Part shown: positions 1 to 7,865 of the stretch, piece after piece
How positions within the stretch are numbered: position 1 is the first letter of the stretch
Layout: each line of letters begins with the position of its first letter
NCBI RefSeq assembly: GCF_021389935.1
Contig: NZ_CP089979.1
Coordinates: 849,001 to 913,000 of the forward strand
Origin: Fulvivirga ligni
Lineage (GTDB): Bacteria; Bacteroidota; Bacteroidia; Cytophagales; Cyclobacteriaceae
DNA length: 64,000 nucleotides
Reading direction: 5' to 3'
Notes under the pieces: generated by a model
Databases searched by the model: none
What the model saw: the letters and a program-made list of their open reading frames with translations, nothing else
What the model was told of the DNA's origin: nothing
Position numbers and translations under genes: made by a program

Positions 1-1439
1 GGTAAAATATTGATATGCCTTCCGATCTCCCACATTCTTTCAGGAGATATTTCCGCTTTTGTATATAAAGGAAAATGCTGTAGTTCCACAATGTCTCTCA
101 CAACCCTTAGGTCTTGAAAATTTGGATTTTTGCAGCCGATGTTTGGAATTATGGGCCAGCAGGTTAACACGAAAACCATCATGATAGATGCACTGATAGG
201 ATATATTAAAGTCCTTTTTTTCCTGGCAAGAACGTAGATCTGTGTGATTAATAGAATGCCTAGAACTAAGCTGTAAAATGTTAATTGTGTTGTGCTAATA
301 TCACCTCTTTCTGATCCGAATTTGTAAAGAAGAATAGGTAGACTTACCAGAGCTAATGTATTGATAATACCTTGAACTAAAACAAAGGTTTTGTCTACGG
401 TTAATAGTTGTTTGCCATGAATACTTCTTAGCACAAAAAACACATAATTTCCAACCCAAACGGCCAAAGGAAGAAGTGCAGGCAGGAAGTATCTTTCTTT
501 CTTCTCGGGCACTACTGATAAAAGTATGAAAGTGATGATGAACCAGAATAGAACAAATTTTACCTTTTTTAAATCATAGGCTGCAAATACTTTTTTGTAT
601 CGGATAAATGAAAAAAGTGTGGTTAATGCCCAAATACCTGTAAAAAGCATAAAGTGAAGATAAAACCATGGCGGTCTATTATGTCTATTAATCCATGCAT
701 CGCTCTCCTCATTGGCTATGGCCTTAGCTACTTCCGGAATCTTGAAGTAAAGATATAGAGGCCATGCAGATGACATGATAATTGTGATTAAGCCACAGAC
801 TATCAGGCCCTTGGTTTTATTGCTTCTTATTTTATGTCCTGAAAGAAAATAGGCAGCAACAAAAGGTAGTAAAATGGTATAAAATGATACAGGCCCTTTG
901 CTTAGGAAAGATGCTCCCAAAAGCAGGCCACTCAGCACAAAATATTTAAAGGACCGTTCGGACTGAAATCCTTTATACAGCATCCATACCCCACCTAGCA
1001 TAAATGTGTTACAAAATATATCCCATGACCCGGTATGGCTCTCTTGCACGATCATATAAAAGGAGCCGAGAATAATTGAAGCATATAAGGCTAGATGTTC
1101 GTTATCAAAAACATCTTTTACCAGTCCATAGAGGAAGAACAGCATAATTATACCTGCTAGAGCTGCAGGTAGCCTCAGTGCTGTCAGGTCATTTTCATCA
1201 CCCGCTATTTTGATTGAAATCGCACTAAGCCAGGTAGGTAAGGGTGGCTTTCGGATTCTGGTCTTTTCGTTCAGCGTAGGGATGAGCCATTCGTTGGAGG
1301 CCACCATCTCTCTGCCAGAAATAAAATTCCTGGCTTCCATAATAGTGGGTGGTGACCAACTATTGAGATGTGAAAAAAACAATATACCACCAAGAATAAA
1401 GAGTAATAGAGGATGATACTTCTTTTTCACCGTTAACAT
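1..1439 (-). CDS. ArnT-like glycosyltransferase (GT83/PMT_2 family), partial at the left edge
   Basis: The reading frame is open from an ATG at 1439 down to base 1, about 479 codons without a stop, so the C-terminus lies outside the window. The N-terminus has one hydrophobic segment followed by a loop with EARNFISGREM and KPPLPTW, the pattern of the first periplasmic loop of ArnT/dolichyl-phosphate-mannose-type transferases that move a sugar from a polyprenyl phosphate donor onto lipid A or another acceptor. Many further membrane segments follow. Its start overlaps the stop of the LAB_N gene (TGATG), so the two are probably cotranscribed. The family call is secure; acceptor and sugar are unknown. 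Confidence 0.85.
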   Translation of the reverse strand, partial: MLTVKKKYHPLLLFILGGILFFSHLNSWSPPTIMEARNFISGREMVASNEWLIPTLNEKTRIRKPPLPTWLSAISIKIAGDENDLTALRLPAALAGIIMLFFLYGLVKDVFDNEHLALYASIILGSFYMIVQESHTGSWDIFCNTFMLGGVWMLYKGFQSERSFKYFVLSGLLLGASFLSKGPVSFYTILLPFVAAYFLSGHKIRSNKTKGLIVCGLITIIMSSAWPLYLYFKIPEVAKAIANEESDAWINRHNRPPWFYLHFMLFTGIWALTTLFSFIRYKKVFAAYDLKKVKFVLFWFIITFILLSVVPEKKERYFLPALLPLAVWVGNYVFFVLRSIHGKQLLTVDKTFVLVQGIINTLALVSLPILLYKFGSERGDISTTQLTFYSLVLGILLITQIYVLARKKRTLIYPISASIMMVFVLTCWPIIPNIGCKNPNFQDLRVVRDIVELQHFPLYTKAEISPERMWEIGRHINIL

Positions 1440-2068
1440 CACTGAGTTTTTTTCTTTTTGAAGATGAGAAATAAGTTACGAGAATATATAATGGACCCAA
1501 AAAGCTGTCCTATGATTATCACAATATCAGATCGAAAAACACCATAACTAATGATCATTAATGAGCCCACGAGACTAATAACCCAAAATCCTGCTGGTAA
1601 AACAGACTGTTGTTGTCTTTCAGAATAGATCCATTGATAAATAAATCTGAAGGTAAAAATGATTTGTCCTATGGAACCCCACACCATCAATGAATAAGAA
1701 ATGTCATCATTTTCTAACAGTTGATGAAAATGAAATTGCTTATTCAGTATTAAATAGGCCAGTGAAATGATTGGCGCAAAGATAGTAGCCATTCGGAACC
1801 ATATAGGTAAGAACCTCCATGCTCTTTTGAATCTCAGGTTTCTGATATATATGAAATAGGAGATAAGTTGGCCCCCTATTACCACAATATCATTTCGTAG
1901 CACACCATAAACCACTAATAGAAATGATGCTACAAGACTAAGCTGCCAGAATATAGTGGGTGAAAGTACTCTACCCGCTTTTTCTGATTTAAACCATTGT
2001 ACAATAAGCCTTGCTGAGAAAAGTGCCTGCGCCAGAAATCCTATTGCAGTAATCCAGAAATTATTCAT
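1439..2068 (-). CDS. Duplicated lipid A biosynthesis N-terminal (LAB_N) domain membrane protein
   Basis: A 209-residue, strongly hydrophobic protein built of two similar halves (about residues 1-80 and 125-205). Each half has the pattern AR/FR-x-I-x-QW followed by FW-x-x-S and YG-x-x-R-x-D-x-V-x-I-x-GQ and then YxRN, which is the LAB_N domain seen in small membrane proteins linked to lipid A modification. It overlaps the upstream GT2 gene by 8 bases and the downstream ArnT-like gene at TGATG. The biochemical role of LAB_N is not well defined; a role in presenting or flipping the lipid-linked sugar is only inferred from the neighbours. Confidence 0.8.
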   Translation of the reverse strand: MNNFWITAIGFLAQALFSARLIVQWFKSEKAGRVLSPTIFWQLSLVASFLLVVYGVLRNDIVVIGGQLISYFIYIRNLRFKRAWRFLPIWFRMATIFAPIISLAYLILNKQFHFHQLLENDDISYSLMVWGSIGQIIFTFRFIYQWIYSERQQQSVLPAGFWVISLVGSLMIISYGVFRSDIVIIIGQLFGSIIYSRNLFLIFKKKKTQ

Positions 2069-2795
2069 GCGGAAGATTCATTTCGGCTACCTTGTATGTA
2101 ATATATCTCTTGCGCATCCATAAGAACACAAAGGTATCTACAAAAGGACCAGTAAGGCGGTTAAAAAGATGATACTTAGCTGTGCCAGCATATCTAGGAA
2201 AATGCCTGATAGCCAGCTGCTTAACCTTTCCGCCTTGCAATTGAATTAATGCCGGTATAAATCTGTGCATACCTTTAAAGAAAGGAATTTTTTTAGCGTA
2301 TTGACTGTCGATTATTTTTAACGGACAACAGGTGTCTTGAATACCATCGTTGATCATGACTCTTCTAAAACCATTGGCAATTTTAGATGACATTTTCTTT
2401 ACCACGCTATCTGATCTTCTAGCTCTTATCCCATTTACCATAGAATATTCCCCTAGAAAATCGAAGTAAGTAATAAAATCTTCAGGAGAGGTCTGTAAAT
2501 CAGAATCTATATAACCGAAATATTTGGTATCACAGAGGTCAATGCCTGTTTTAATAGCAGCACTTAAGCCGCAGTTTTTTTCCAATGAAGCATAGAAATA
2601 ATGTTGATTATCGGTGCATATGTCCTTAATCAACTGTAAACTGCCATCTTTAGAACCGTCATTGATGAAAAGAATTTTAGTAGCTAATGTGGTTTTAGAC
2701 AAATATTTATCCATCTCTTCTTTAAAAGTAGGCAGGCTTTCTATTTCATTATATACCGGCACTACTATCGTCAACTCATATTTCGTCATCCTCAA
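2061..2795 (-). CDS. Glycosyltransferase family 2 (polyprenyl-phosphate sugar synthase-like)
   Basis: A 244-residue GT-A fold enzyme with VPVYNE at residues 12-17, NDGSKDGS at 45-52 and the DxD-type motif DSDLQ at 97-101, typical of GT2 enzymes such as DPM1, GtrB and ArnC that load a sugar onto a polyprenyl phosphate. It lacks the two C-terminal membrane segments of GtrB/ArnC, so it would be a soluble or peripheral enzyme. It overlaps the HD-domain gene by 4 bases (ATGA) and the LAB_N gene by 8, so it sits in a four-gene operon with the ArnT-like transferase that would use its product. The sugar is unknown. Confidence 0.85.
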   Translation of the reverse strand: MRMTKYELTIVVPVYNEIESLPTFKEEMDKYLSKTTLATKILFINDGSKDGSLQLIKDICTDNQHYFYASLEKNCGLSAAIKTGIDLCDTKYFGYIDSDLQTSPEDFITYFDFLGEYSMVNGIRARRSDSVVKKMSSKIANGFRRVMINDGIQDTCCPLKIIDSQYAKKIPFFKGMHRFIPALIQLQGGKVKQLAIRHFPRYAGTAKYHLFNRLTGPFVDTFVFLWMRKRYITYKVAEMNLPHE

Positions 2796-3418
2796 TTGCG
2801 TCCCTCCATTTTTTTAATGTTTTTATTAATATTTAGCTGTTTTTTCTTTTCTAAAACACGTTGTCCGTAAGCGGTGCAAAAACTGTGATTTTTCAAAAAT
2901 AATAGATTTTTATAATACCACTGTTGATCAGTGAGACAGGTGTTCAGTTTGTGCTCCCATTCGGACCTTAACCTCGCCAGCCAGTCGAAATACTGGTTGC
3001 TGGCCAAATGGTAAACATCAGCATCTCTTATTATTTTTTCAGCCAGGCTCTTTGGCTCATAACCAAACCTTGTAGCATTAATACAATTGAGCACCTCATT
3101 TATCTTCCGTACATCGTAGTTCTCCTTAATTAAGAAGTCCAATGCTATAATTTTGCTTTCTTCTTCATGATTATAATAATCGCATAGGTATCCAATATCA
3201 TGGAACCAGGCCGCTATTAAAACAACCCCTTCTACTTCCTCAGAAGCTTCTACTTTACAACAAACCTCTTTAGCGGCTTTAACCACCATTTCAGTATGTT
3301 TGATATTATGAAAATACATATTTTTAGGTAGATCCTTTAACTTTCTCTTAACATAGTCTTCTACCTTTTCAACCAATATTGTCATAGCATTCTTTTTATC
3401 TGGAGTCATCACGAACAA
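2792..3418 (-). CDS. HD-domain phosphohydrolase
   Basis: A 208-residue protein with an HD metal-binding domain: His37 and His41 in the FHNIKH segment and the doublet His73-Asp74 in WFHDIGY. Such proteins hydrolyse nucleotides or other phosphate esters; the substrate cannot be told. It is the first gene of the minus-strand glycosyltransferase operon and is divergent from the ECF sigma gene, with 93 bases between them. The annotated ATG at 3418 may be too early: Met4 and Met12 are alternatives, since the conserved region only begins near residue 30. Confidence 0.8.
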   Translation of the reverse strand: MFVMTPDKKNAMTILVEKVEDYVKRKLKDLPKNMYFHNIKHTEMVVKAAKEVCCKVEASEEVEGVVLIAAWFHDIGYLCDYYNHEEESKIIALDFLIKENYDVRKINEVLNCINATRFGYEPKSLAEKIIRDADVYHLASNQYFDWLARLRSEWEHKLNTCLTDQQWYYKNLLFLKNHSFCTAYGQRVLEKKKQLNINKNIKKMEGRN

Positions 3419-3430
3419 AAGCGATAAACC

Positions 3431-3477
3431 GTTGGTTGCAAATGATGAATAAGAGAAAATATTTTAGCGCAACCAAC
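3431..3477. promoter_or_regulatory. Inverted repeat GTTGGTTGC/GCAACCAAC in the divergent HD-hydrolase/ECF sigma promoter
   Basis: A perfect 9-bp inverted repeat (3431-3439 and 3469-3477) with a 29-base spacer lies between the two divergent genes. The left arm contains a TTG (3436-3438), and TATTTTAG follows after 21 bases (3460-3467), one mismatch from the Bacteroidota -7 element TAnnTTTG, so the repeat could flank a promoter for the sigma factor. Operator function is inferred. Confidence 0.45.
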
Positions 3478-3511
3478 CATATTTGCACAAAGCGCGTGTA
3501 GAGAATTAACA

Positions 3512-4069
3512 GTGGAAGAGAATAAGGATTTTTATGAACTCCTGAAAAGGTGTAAAAAAGGACACCGACAGTCGCAAGATAGATTATATCTGGCCTTTTA
3601 TAGCTATGCCATAAGTATAGCGCTCAGATACTCACGAGATAGAGAAGAGGCCATTGAAATTGTAAATGACGCTTTTGTAAAGGTGTTTACTAATTTGGGT
3701 AAATACACACCAGGACTTTCTTTCAAAGGATGGCTTAGGCGCATTGTGATTAACGCTGCTATCGATTATTACCGAAGAAATGAAAAGCATTACCACAACG
3801 TAGATATTTCCTATGCACGTTATGAGCTGGATGAAGAAGACATTTTGGATAAAATTTCTGGAGAGGAAATCATAGCATTAATTCAGGAGTTACCGCCATC
3901 GTATCGCATAGTATTCAACCTTTATGCTATTGAGGGTTTTAAGCACAGCGAAATTGCCAATAAGTTGGGCATAAGTGAAGGTACTTCAAAGTCTAACCTC
4001 TCTGTAGCTCGAACTAAACTTCAAGCTGCCATTAGTAAATTAAGAAACATTCGTAAGAGCCATGGATGA
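3512..4069 (+). CDS. ECF-family RNA polymerase sigma factor
   Basis: A 185-residue sigma-70 family protein. Region 2 (about residues 20-90) contains the DREEAIEIVNDAFVKVF segment that contacts core polymerase and the -10 region. Region 4 (about 125-175) has a helix-turn-helix with LPPSYRIVFNLYAIEG and HSEIANKLGISEGTSKS. There is no sigma 3 domain, as usual for the ECF group. The start used is GTG at 3512, just after an in-frame stop region; no better ATG precedes the conserved part. The next gene overlaps its end by 8 bases and probably encodes its membrane regulator. Confidence 0.9.
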   Translation: MEENKDFYELLKRCKKGHRQSQDRLYLAFYSYAISIALRYSRDREEAIEIVNDAFVKVFTNLGKYTPGLSFKGWLRRIVINAAIDYYRRNEKHYHNVDISYARYELDEEDILDKISGEEIIALIQELPPSYRIVFNLYAIEGFKHSEIANKLGISEGTSKSNLSVARTKLQAAISKLRNIRKSHG

Positions 4070-5399
4070 CAAAAGTTTTGACAAGTATATAAAAGAAAAG
4101 GTATCGTCCTTTAATGATACTCATGTAGATGAAAATGCTTTGGCTTCGTTTCATGCAAGAATGCAAGGCATAGAATACATTCCGTGGTATGTGAAATACC
4201 GCGAATTTATGAGAATAGCAGCGGCGGTAATTATTGTCTCTCTGCTAAACTTTGGAGCATATTCATACTTCTATAATGGTGAAAATGAAGAATTGAAGGC
4301 AGCTCTGACCGAACTTCAGGCCAAGGAAAATGATCATAATGCGCTTAAAGCACAATTAGCTTTTTGGAAGAATGAGGCTACTGAAAAAACAGGTTCTGAT
4401 ACTGTTTATATAGAGAAGAAAATAGTTACTCAGGTGCCGGTATATCTTACAAGCAATCATACCTATCGTCAAAACGATGATAATGATATCTACTTGGGTG
4501 CCAGCAAAGATATTTCAAAGGAAATTAAAACTTTTCTGACGGAATATGACTTGGCCAGCATGGATAGTGAAGGGAATGTTTATCTTAAAAATAATAATCA
4601 GGAGCTAGCCTGGTTGAAAGGAAAAGGAATTAATTTCTCTAATCACTACGTGTTTAATCCAAGAATAGAAAAGGTAGAACTGCCGGTTTTAGATCCTGTG
4701 GTGGAAAAGAAAGCTACTAAACTATCTGTGGCGGTACTGCGAGATATGGAAAAGCGTAAGATGAATGGCGTTGGTTTCCAGTATGGTCCTGAATTAGGCT
4801 TCAATAGAACTTTCACCAAAGTTGGTGAGGGCCATCCTGGTGTGGCTGCTGGTCTAGGGGCCGAATTTATACTTTCACCAGCGCTTAGGGTGGAAACAGG
4901 TATCAATTATGCCTTTACCAGTTATTCTGTGAATGATGTGGATAAATTGGGCGATGATGTTAATAAATACCCTTCTATTGATAATAGCATTGGTGAATTA
5001 CACAGTATTGATGCCAGAGCTCACACTGTTGCCGTTCCGGTTCATTTAAAATACAACCACCCGATTTCCCATGACCGATATTTATTCGTAAGCTCAGGTA
5101 TTTCACCTCGAGCTTACCTGAGTCAAAGGTATAATTACAGCTATACTTTTGATTATAATGGGGATTCTAAAGATGAGGAACATTTTGCTGTAGATATTCA
5201 GGCGTCAAAGATTAATGATGAGCCTCATTTTTATCTGGGTACTGCAGATGTGAGTTTGGGTCTTGAGAAAAAGCTTGAAAACAACTCTCACTTGCTATTG
5301 GCGCTATTCTATCAAAAAGGAATAACAGCTATGGGCTCAGAAGAGCAGCAACTCGAGATGGTGGGAGTTAAATCAGCACTTAGATTCCGCGTTAAATAA
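4062..5399 (+). CDS. One-TM protein with C-terminal outer-membrane-barrel-like domain; candidate anti-sigma factor
   Basis: A 445-residue protein overlapping the sigma gene by 8 bases. Residues 1-49 are charged and probably cytoplasmic, 50-71 form a single membrane segment (RIAAAVIIVSLLNFGAYSYF), 72-110 look like a coiled coil, and from about 235 to the end there is an alternating pattern with aromatic girdles (GPELGFNRTF, LRVETGINYAF, DVSLGLEKKL) typical of the PorT/OMP_b-brl family. There is no cleavable signal peptide. Position and topology suggest an anti-sigma factor fused to a periplasmic sensor made from barrel-like sequence. This role is inference; the N-terminus has no clear ZAS or FecR motif. 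Confidence 0.6.
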   Translation: MDDKSFDKYIKEKVSSFNDTHVDENALASFHARMQGIEYIPWYVKYREFMRIAAAVIIVSLLNFGAYSYFYNGENEELKAALTELQAKENDHNALKAQLAFWKNEATEKTGSDTVYIEKKIVTQVPVYLTSNHTYRQNDDNDIYLGASKDISKEIKTFLTEYDLASMDSEGNVYLKNNNQELAWLKGKGINFSNHYVFNPRIEKVELPVLDPVVEKKATKLSVAVLRDMEKRKMNGVGFQYGPELGFNRTFTKVGEGHPGVAAGLGAEFILSPALRVETGINYAFTSYSVNDVDKLGDDVNKYPSIDNSIGELHSIDARAHTVAVPVHLKYNHPISHDRYLFVSSGISPRAYLSQRYNYSYTFDYNGDSKDEEHFAVDIQASKINDEPHFYLGTADVSLGLEKKLENNSHLLLALFYQKGITAMGSEEQQLEMVGVKSALRFRVK

Positions 5400-5455
5400 A
5401 ATTAACTTTCATTATTGAACTTTATTGAATCTTAGCAAGTTTATTCAGGACTTTC

Positions 5456-6457
5456 ATGCTAAAAACTATGATGAGATACCTGCTAGTCTTATTTGCATTT
5501 ACACATATGAATTGTGGATGGCTATTAGCCCAGGATGTGCAAAACGATAATGTAGAATTAGAATCTAATATCATTCCTTATCGGCCACGAATAGCCGAAA
5601 TTACCCTTAACAACCTTTATGATTATAATATAAGCTCTAATTCTGATGCATATGGAAATGCCAATTCAGAAATGGAAAGAGATACTCAAATGAAGATTCG
5701 TTTGGGTGTGCCTATAATCATGAAGGGTGAAACTATGTTCGGCGTTCAGTTTAAATATGATCGGCATAATTTTGTTATGGATAAAGATTATGACCTCAGT
5801 CATTACGAGCTTTATGATCACATAGAAAGTCATAAATTCACAAGCCTCGGAGGTAGATTTCTTTTTCAGCAAGGCTTTGATAAAAATAAGCAAATTACTG
5901 TGGTAGCCGGGGCGGAGATGAAAAGTGATTTGTTTAAATGGCAGGCAAATACGACCAAATATTATGCACTTACCTCATATGAGGTCACCTTGAATAAGAA
6001 TACAAAAATCGGAACAGGACTTTCCCTGGGCTACACTTTAACGGCCTTCCAGATTTATCCATTTCTAAGTTATGAGCATAAGTTGAGTCCTAAGTTTACT
6101 ATGGATTTGTACTTACCAAAATCTGCAGCCTTGAGATATAAAGTGAATCATAAATTTTATATCACTGGCTCTGCCGAGGTGAAAGGTTGGAGATATGCAG
6201 TGAGCAATAATGAACTTGCGCCCAACGAAATTCTGACGCTCAGAAAATCTGACCTATATCTTGGACTGAGTTTTGAACATGAAATTTACGATTGGCTTTG
6301 GTTTGGTTTTGACCCAGGCTATGCCATTAATCTGAGAAGTTATCTGGCCAGGCCTGGAGACCGACGCAGAGACGCGCTTATTGAGCTCAATGCTGACAAT
6401 GCTCCGTACGCTCGATTCAGTCTTTTCATAGTGCCGCCAAAGAAGTTTTATAAGTAG
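5456..6457 (+). CDS. Outer-membrane beta-barrel protein, DUF6268-like
   Basis: A 333-residue protein with an N-terminal signal peptide (hydrophobic residues 8-24, cleavage probably after LLAQ). The rest is a run of amphipathic strands without cysteines, consistent with an outer-membrane barrel; it resembles the DUF6268 family common in Bacteroidota. It starts 56 bases after the anti-sigma-like gene and could be in the same transcript, perhaps a target of the ECF sigma factor. No enzymatic motif is visible. Confidence 0.65.
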   Translation: MLKTMMRYLLVLFAFTHMNCGWLLAQDVQNDNVELESNIIPYRPRIAEITLNNLYDYNISSNSDAYGNANSEMERDTQMKIRLGVPIIMKGETMFGVQFKYDRHNFVMDKDYDLSHYELYDHIESHKFTSLGGRFLFQQGFDKNKQITVVAGAEMKSDLFKWQANTTKYYALTSYEVTLNKNTKIGTGLSLGYTLTAFQIYPFLSYEHKLSPKFTMDLYLPKSAALRYKVNHKFYITGSAEVKGWRYAVSNNELAPNEILTLRKSDLYLGLSFEHEIYDWLWFGFDPGYAINLRSYLARPGDRRRDALIELNADNAPYARFSLFIVPPKKFYK

Positions 6458-6677
6458 CTTACTTACTAAATAGTAAGTTGAAAATAAAATTAATTAAATG
6501 ATTGATTACAAGTGATTTGTGAGGACGAATTATGCTATCAGATGAAGAAATAATAGGCTGTTAAAACCTACTTTTCCATACTTTAAAGGGGTAAATACTA
6601 ATTGTAAATTCATTACGTTTTAAGCCTGAATCTGATATATATTTTTATAACTTAGTTATTTAAACTATTCATTAAAT
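6458..6677. other. 220-base gap upstream of the thioredoxin-like gene
   Basis: AT-rich spacer. A small perfect hairpin (CTTACTA-AA-TAGTAAG, 6462-6478) lies just after the outer-membrane protein gene but lacks a T run, so it is not a standard terminator. The second half should carry the promoter of the next gene, but no clear TTG/TAnnTTTG pair is seen. No ORF or RNA gene is recognised. Confidence 0.4.
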
Positions 6678-7226
6678 ATGACACTTAAGAATTTACTTTG
6701 CGCTGTTTTATTTTTGGCTTTTATTAAAACTTCACAGGCACAAGTGGTTGGTAAGCAGTTTCCTGATTTGGAAGCAGAAACGGTTACAGACTCCATAGTG
6801 GTATTACCCGAAGGAACTAAGGGGAAGTTTACACTCCTGGGTTTAGCATATTCGAAGAAATCAGAAAAGGACCTTAATACTTGGTTCAGCCCAGTTTATA
6901 ATAAGTTTCTTAGAGAAGGCGGTGGCGGTTTGTTTTCTTCTTTTGGCTATGACGTAAATGTATATTTTGTACCGATGTTCACTGGTATTAACGCTGCTGC
7001 TACAGGAACGGCTAAAAATAAGGCAGCTAAGAACATAGACCCAAAGCTTTTACCCAATATCCTTTTCTACAAAGGAAAGTTGAAGCCTTACAAAGATGCA
7101 CTAGCTTTTGATAAAAAGGATGTTCCTTATTTCTTTGTTTTAGATAAAGACGGAAAAGTTATCTACGCCACAACGGGAGCCTATTCTGATAAGAAGATGT
7201 CAGAAATAGAAGCTCTTTTAGAATAA
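6678..7226 (+). CDS. Exported thioredoxin-fold protein without CXXC
   Basis: A 182-residue protein with a signal peptide (residues 1-20, cleavage before QVVGKQFPD). The order of elements is that of a thioredoxin-like/AhpC-TSA domain: an early PDL segment, a central strand (KFTLLGLAY), and near the end VPYFFVLDKDGKVIYATTGAY, the usual strand-turn-strand of TlpA-like proteins. The sequence contains no CXXC motif, so it is unlikely to be a dithiol oxidoreductase. A distant likeness to the ATP10 assembly-factor family is possible but unproven. It is a single gene, convergent with msrA across a shared terminator. Confidence 0.6.
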   Translation: MTLKNLLCAVLFLAFIKTSQAQVVGKQFPDLEAETVTDSIVVLPEGTKGKFTLLGLAYSKKSEKDLNTWFSPVYNKFLREGGGGLFSSFGYDVNVYFVPMFTGINAAATGTAKNKAAKNIDPKLLPNILFYKGKLKPYKDALAFDKKDVPYFFVLDKDGKVIYATTGAYSDKKMSEIEALLE

Positions 7227-7242
7227 GGACTTTGAAAACATT

Positions 7243-7275
7243 AAAAAACCCGACCAGAATTGGCCGGGTTTTTTT
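7243..7275. terminator. Bidirectional Rho-independent terminator
   Basis: The stem AACCCGACC/GGCCGGGTT has one mismatch and a six-base loop. It is preceded by a run of A and followed by a run of seven T, so it can work for both the thioredoxin-like gene (plus) and msrA (minus), whose stop codon it touches. Confidence 0.85.
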
Positions 7276-7819
7276 ATTTAAGTTTCTCGCTAAAAACGGC
7301 CTTTACTTTTTCTACCTTCGGTTTTACCACGAATTGGCAATACGGCTGTGAAGGATTATCGTTGAAATAGTTTTGATGATAATCTTCTGCCTCATAGAAA
7401 ACATCCAGCGGGGTGATTTCAGTAACTATGGGATCATCAAAAATTCCTGCCTGATCTAGCTTGGTTTTATATTCTTCGGCTATTTGCTTTTGCTCATCAT
7501 TATGATAGAATACTGCAGATCTATATTGAGTGCCTACATCAGCACCTTGTTTATTTAAAGTAGTAGGGTCATGTGTTTTCCAAAAAACCTCTAATAGATC
7601 CTTGAAAGAAATTTGGTTGGGATCAAAGGTAATTTGTGCTACCTCAGCATGGCCTGTACGGCCATAGCAAATTTCTCTATAATTAGGATCTTTTACTTTT
7701 CCCCCGGTATATCCTGAAACAACTTTGTAAACACCTTTAAGATTTTGAAATACAGCTTCCACACACCAAAAGCAACCTGCACCTAATGTAGCCTGTTCTA
7801 AATATTGTTCTCCGTCCAT
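7274..7819 (-). CDS. msrA: Peptide-methionine (S)-S-oxide reductase MsrA
   Basis: A 181-residue enzyme that reduces methionine-S-sulfoxide in proteins and free methionine. The catalytic motif GAGCFWCVE is at residues 13-21, with Cys16 as nucleophile. The family segments YTGGKVKDPNYREICYGRTGHAE and the late YHQNYF are present, and the length is normal for a stand-alone MsrA with no MsrB fusion. There is no signal peptide, so it is cytoplasmic. It lies 46 bases downstream of the 7TMR-DISM kinase on the same strand, so it may have its own or a shared transcript. Confidence 0.96.
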   Translation of the reverse strand: MDGEQYLEQATLGAGCFWCVEAVFQNLKGVYKVVSGYTGGKVKDPNYREICYGRTGHAEVAQITFDPNQISFKDLLEVFWKTHDPTTLNKQGADVGTQYRSAVFYHNDEQKQIAEEYKTKLDQAGIFDDPIVTEITPLDVFYEAEDYHQNYFNDNPSQPYCQFVVKPKVEKVKAVFSEKLK

Positions 7820-7865
7820 TTTATCATTCTAATTTATTAACTAACAAAGCACTTTCCAGTGCTGT

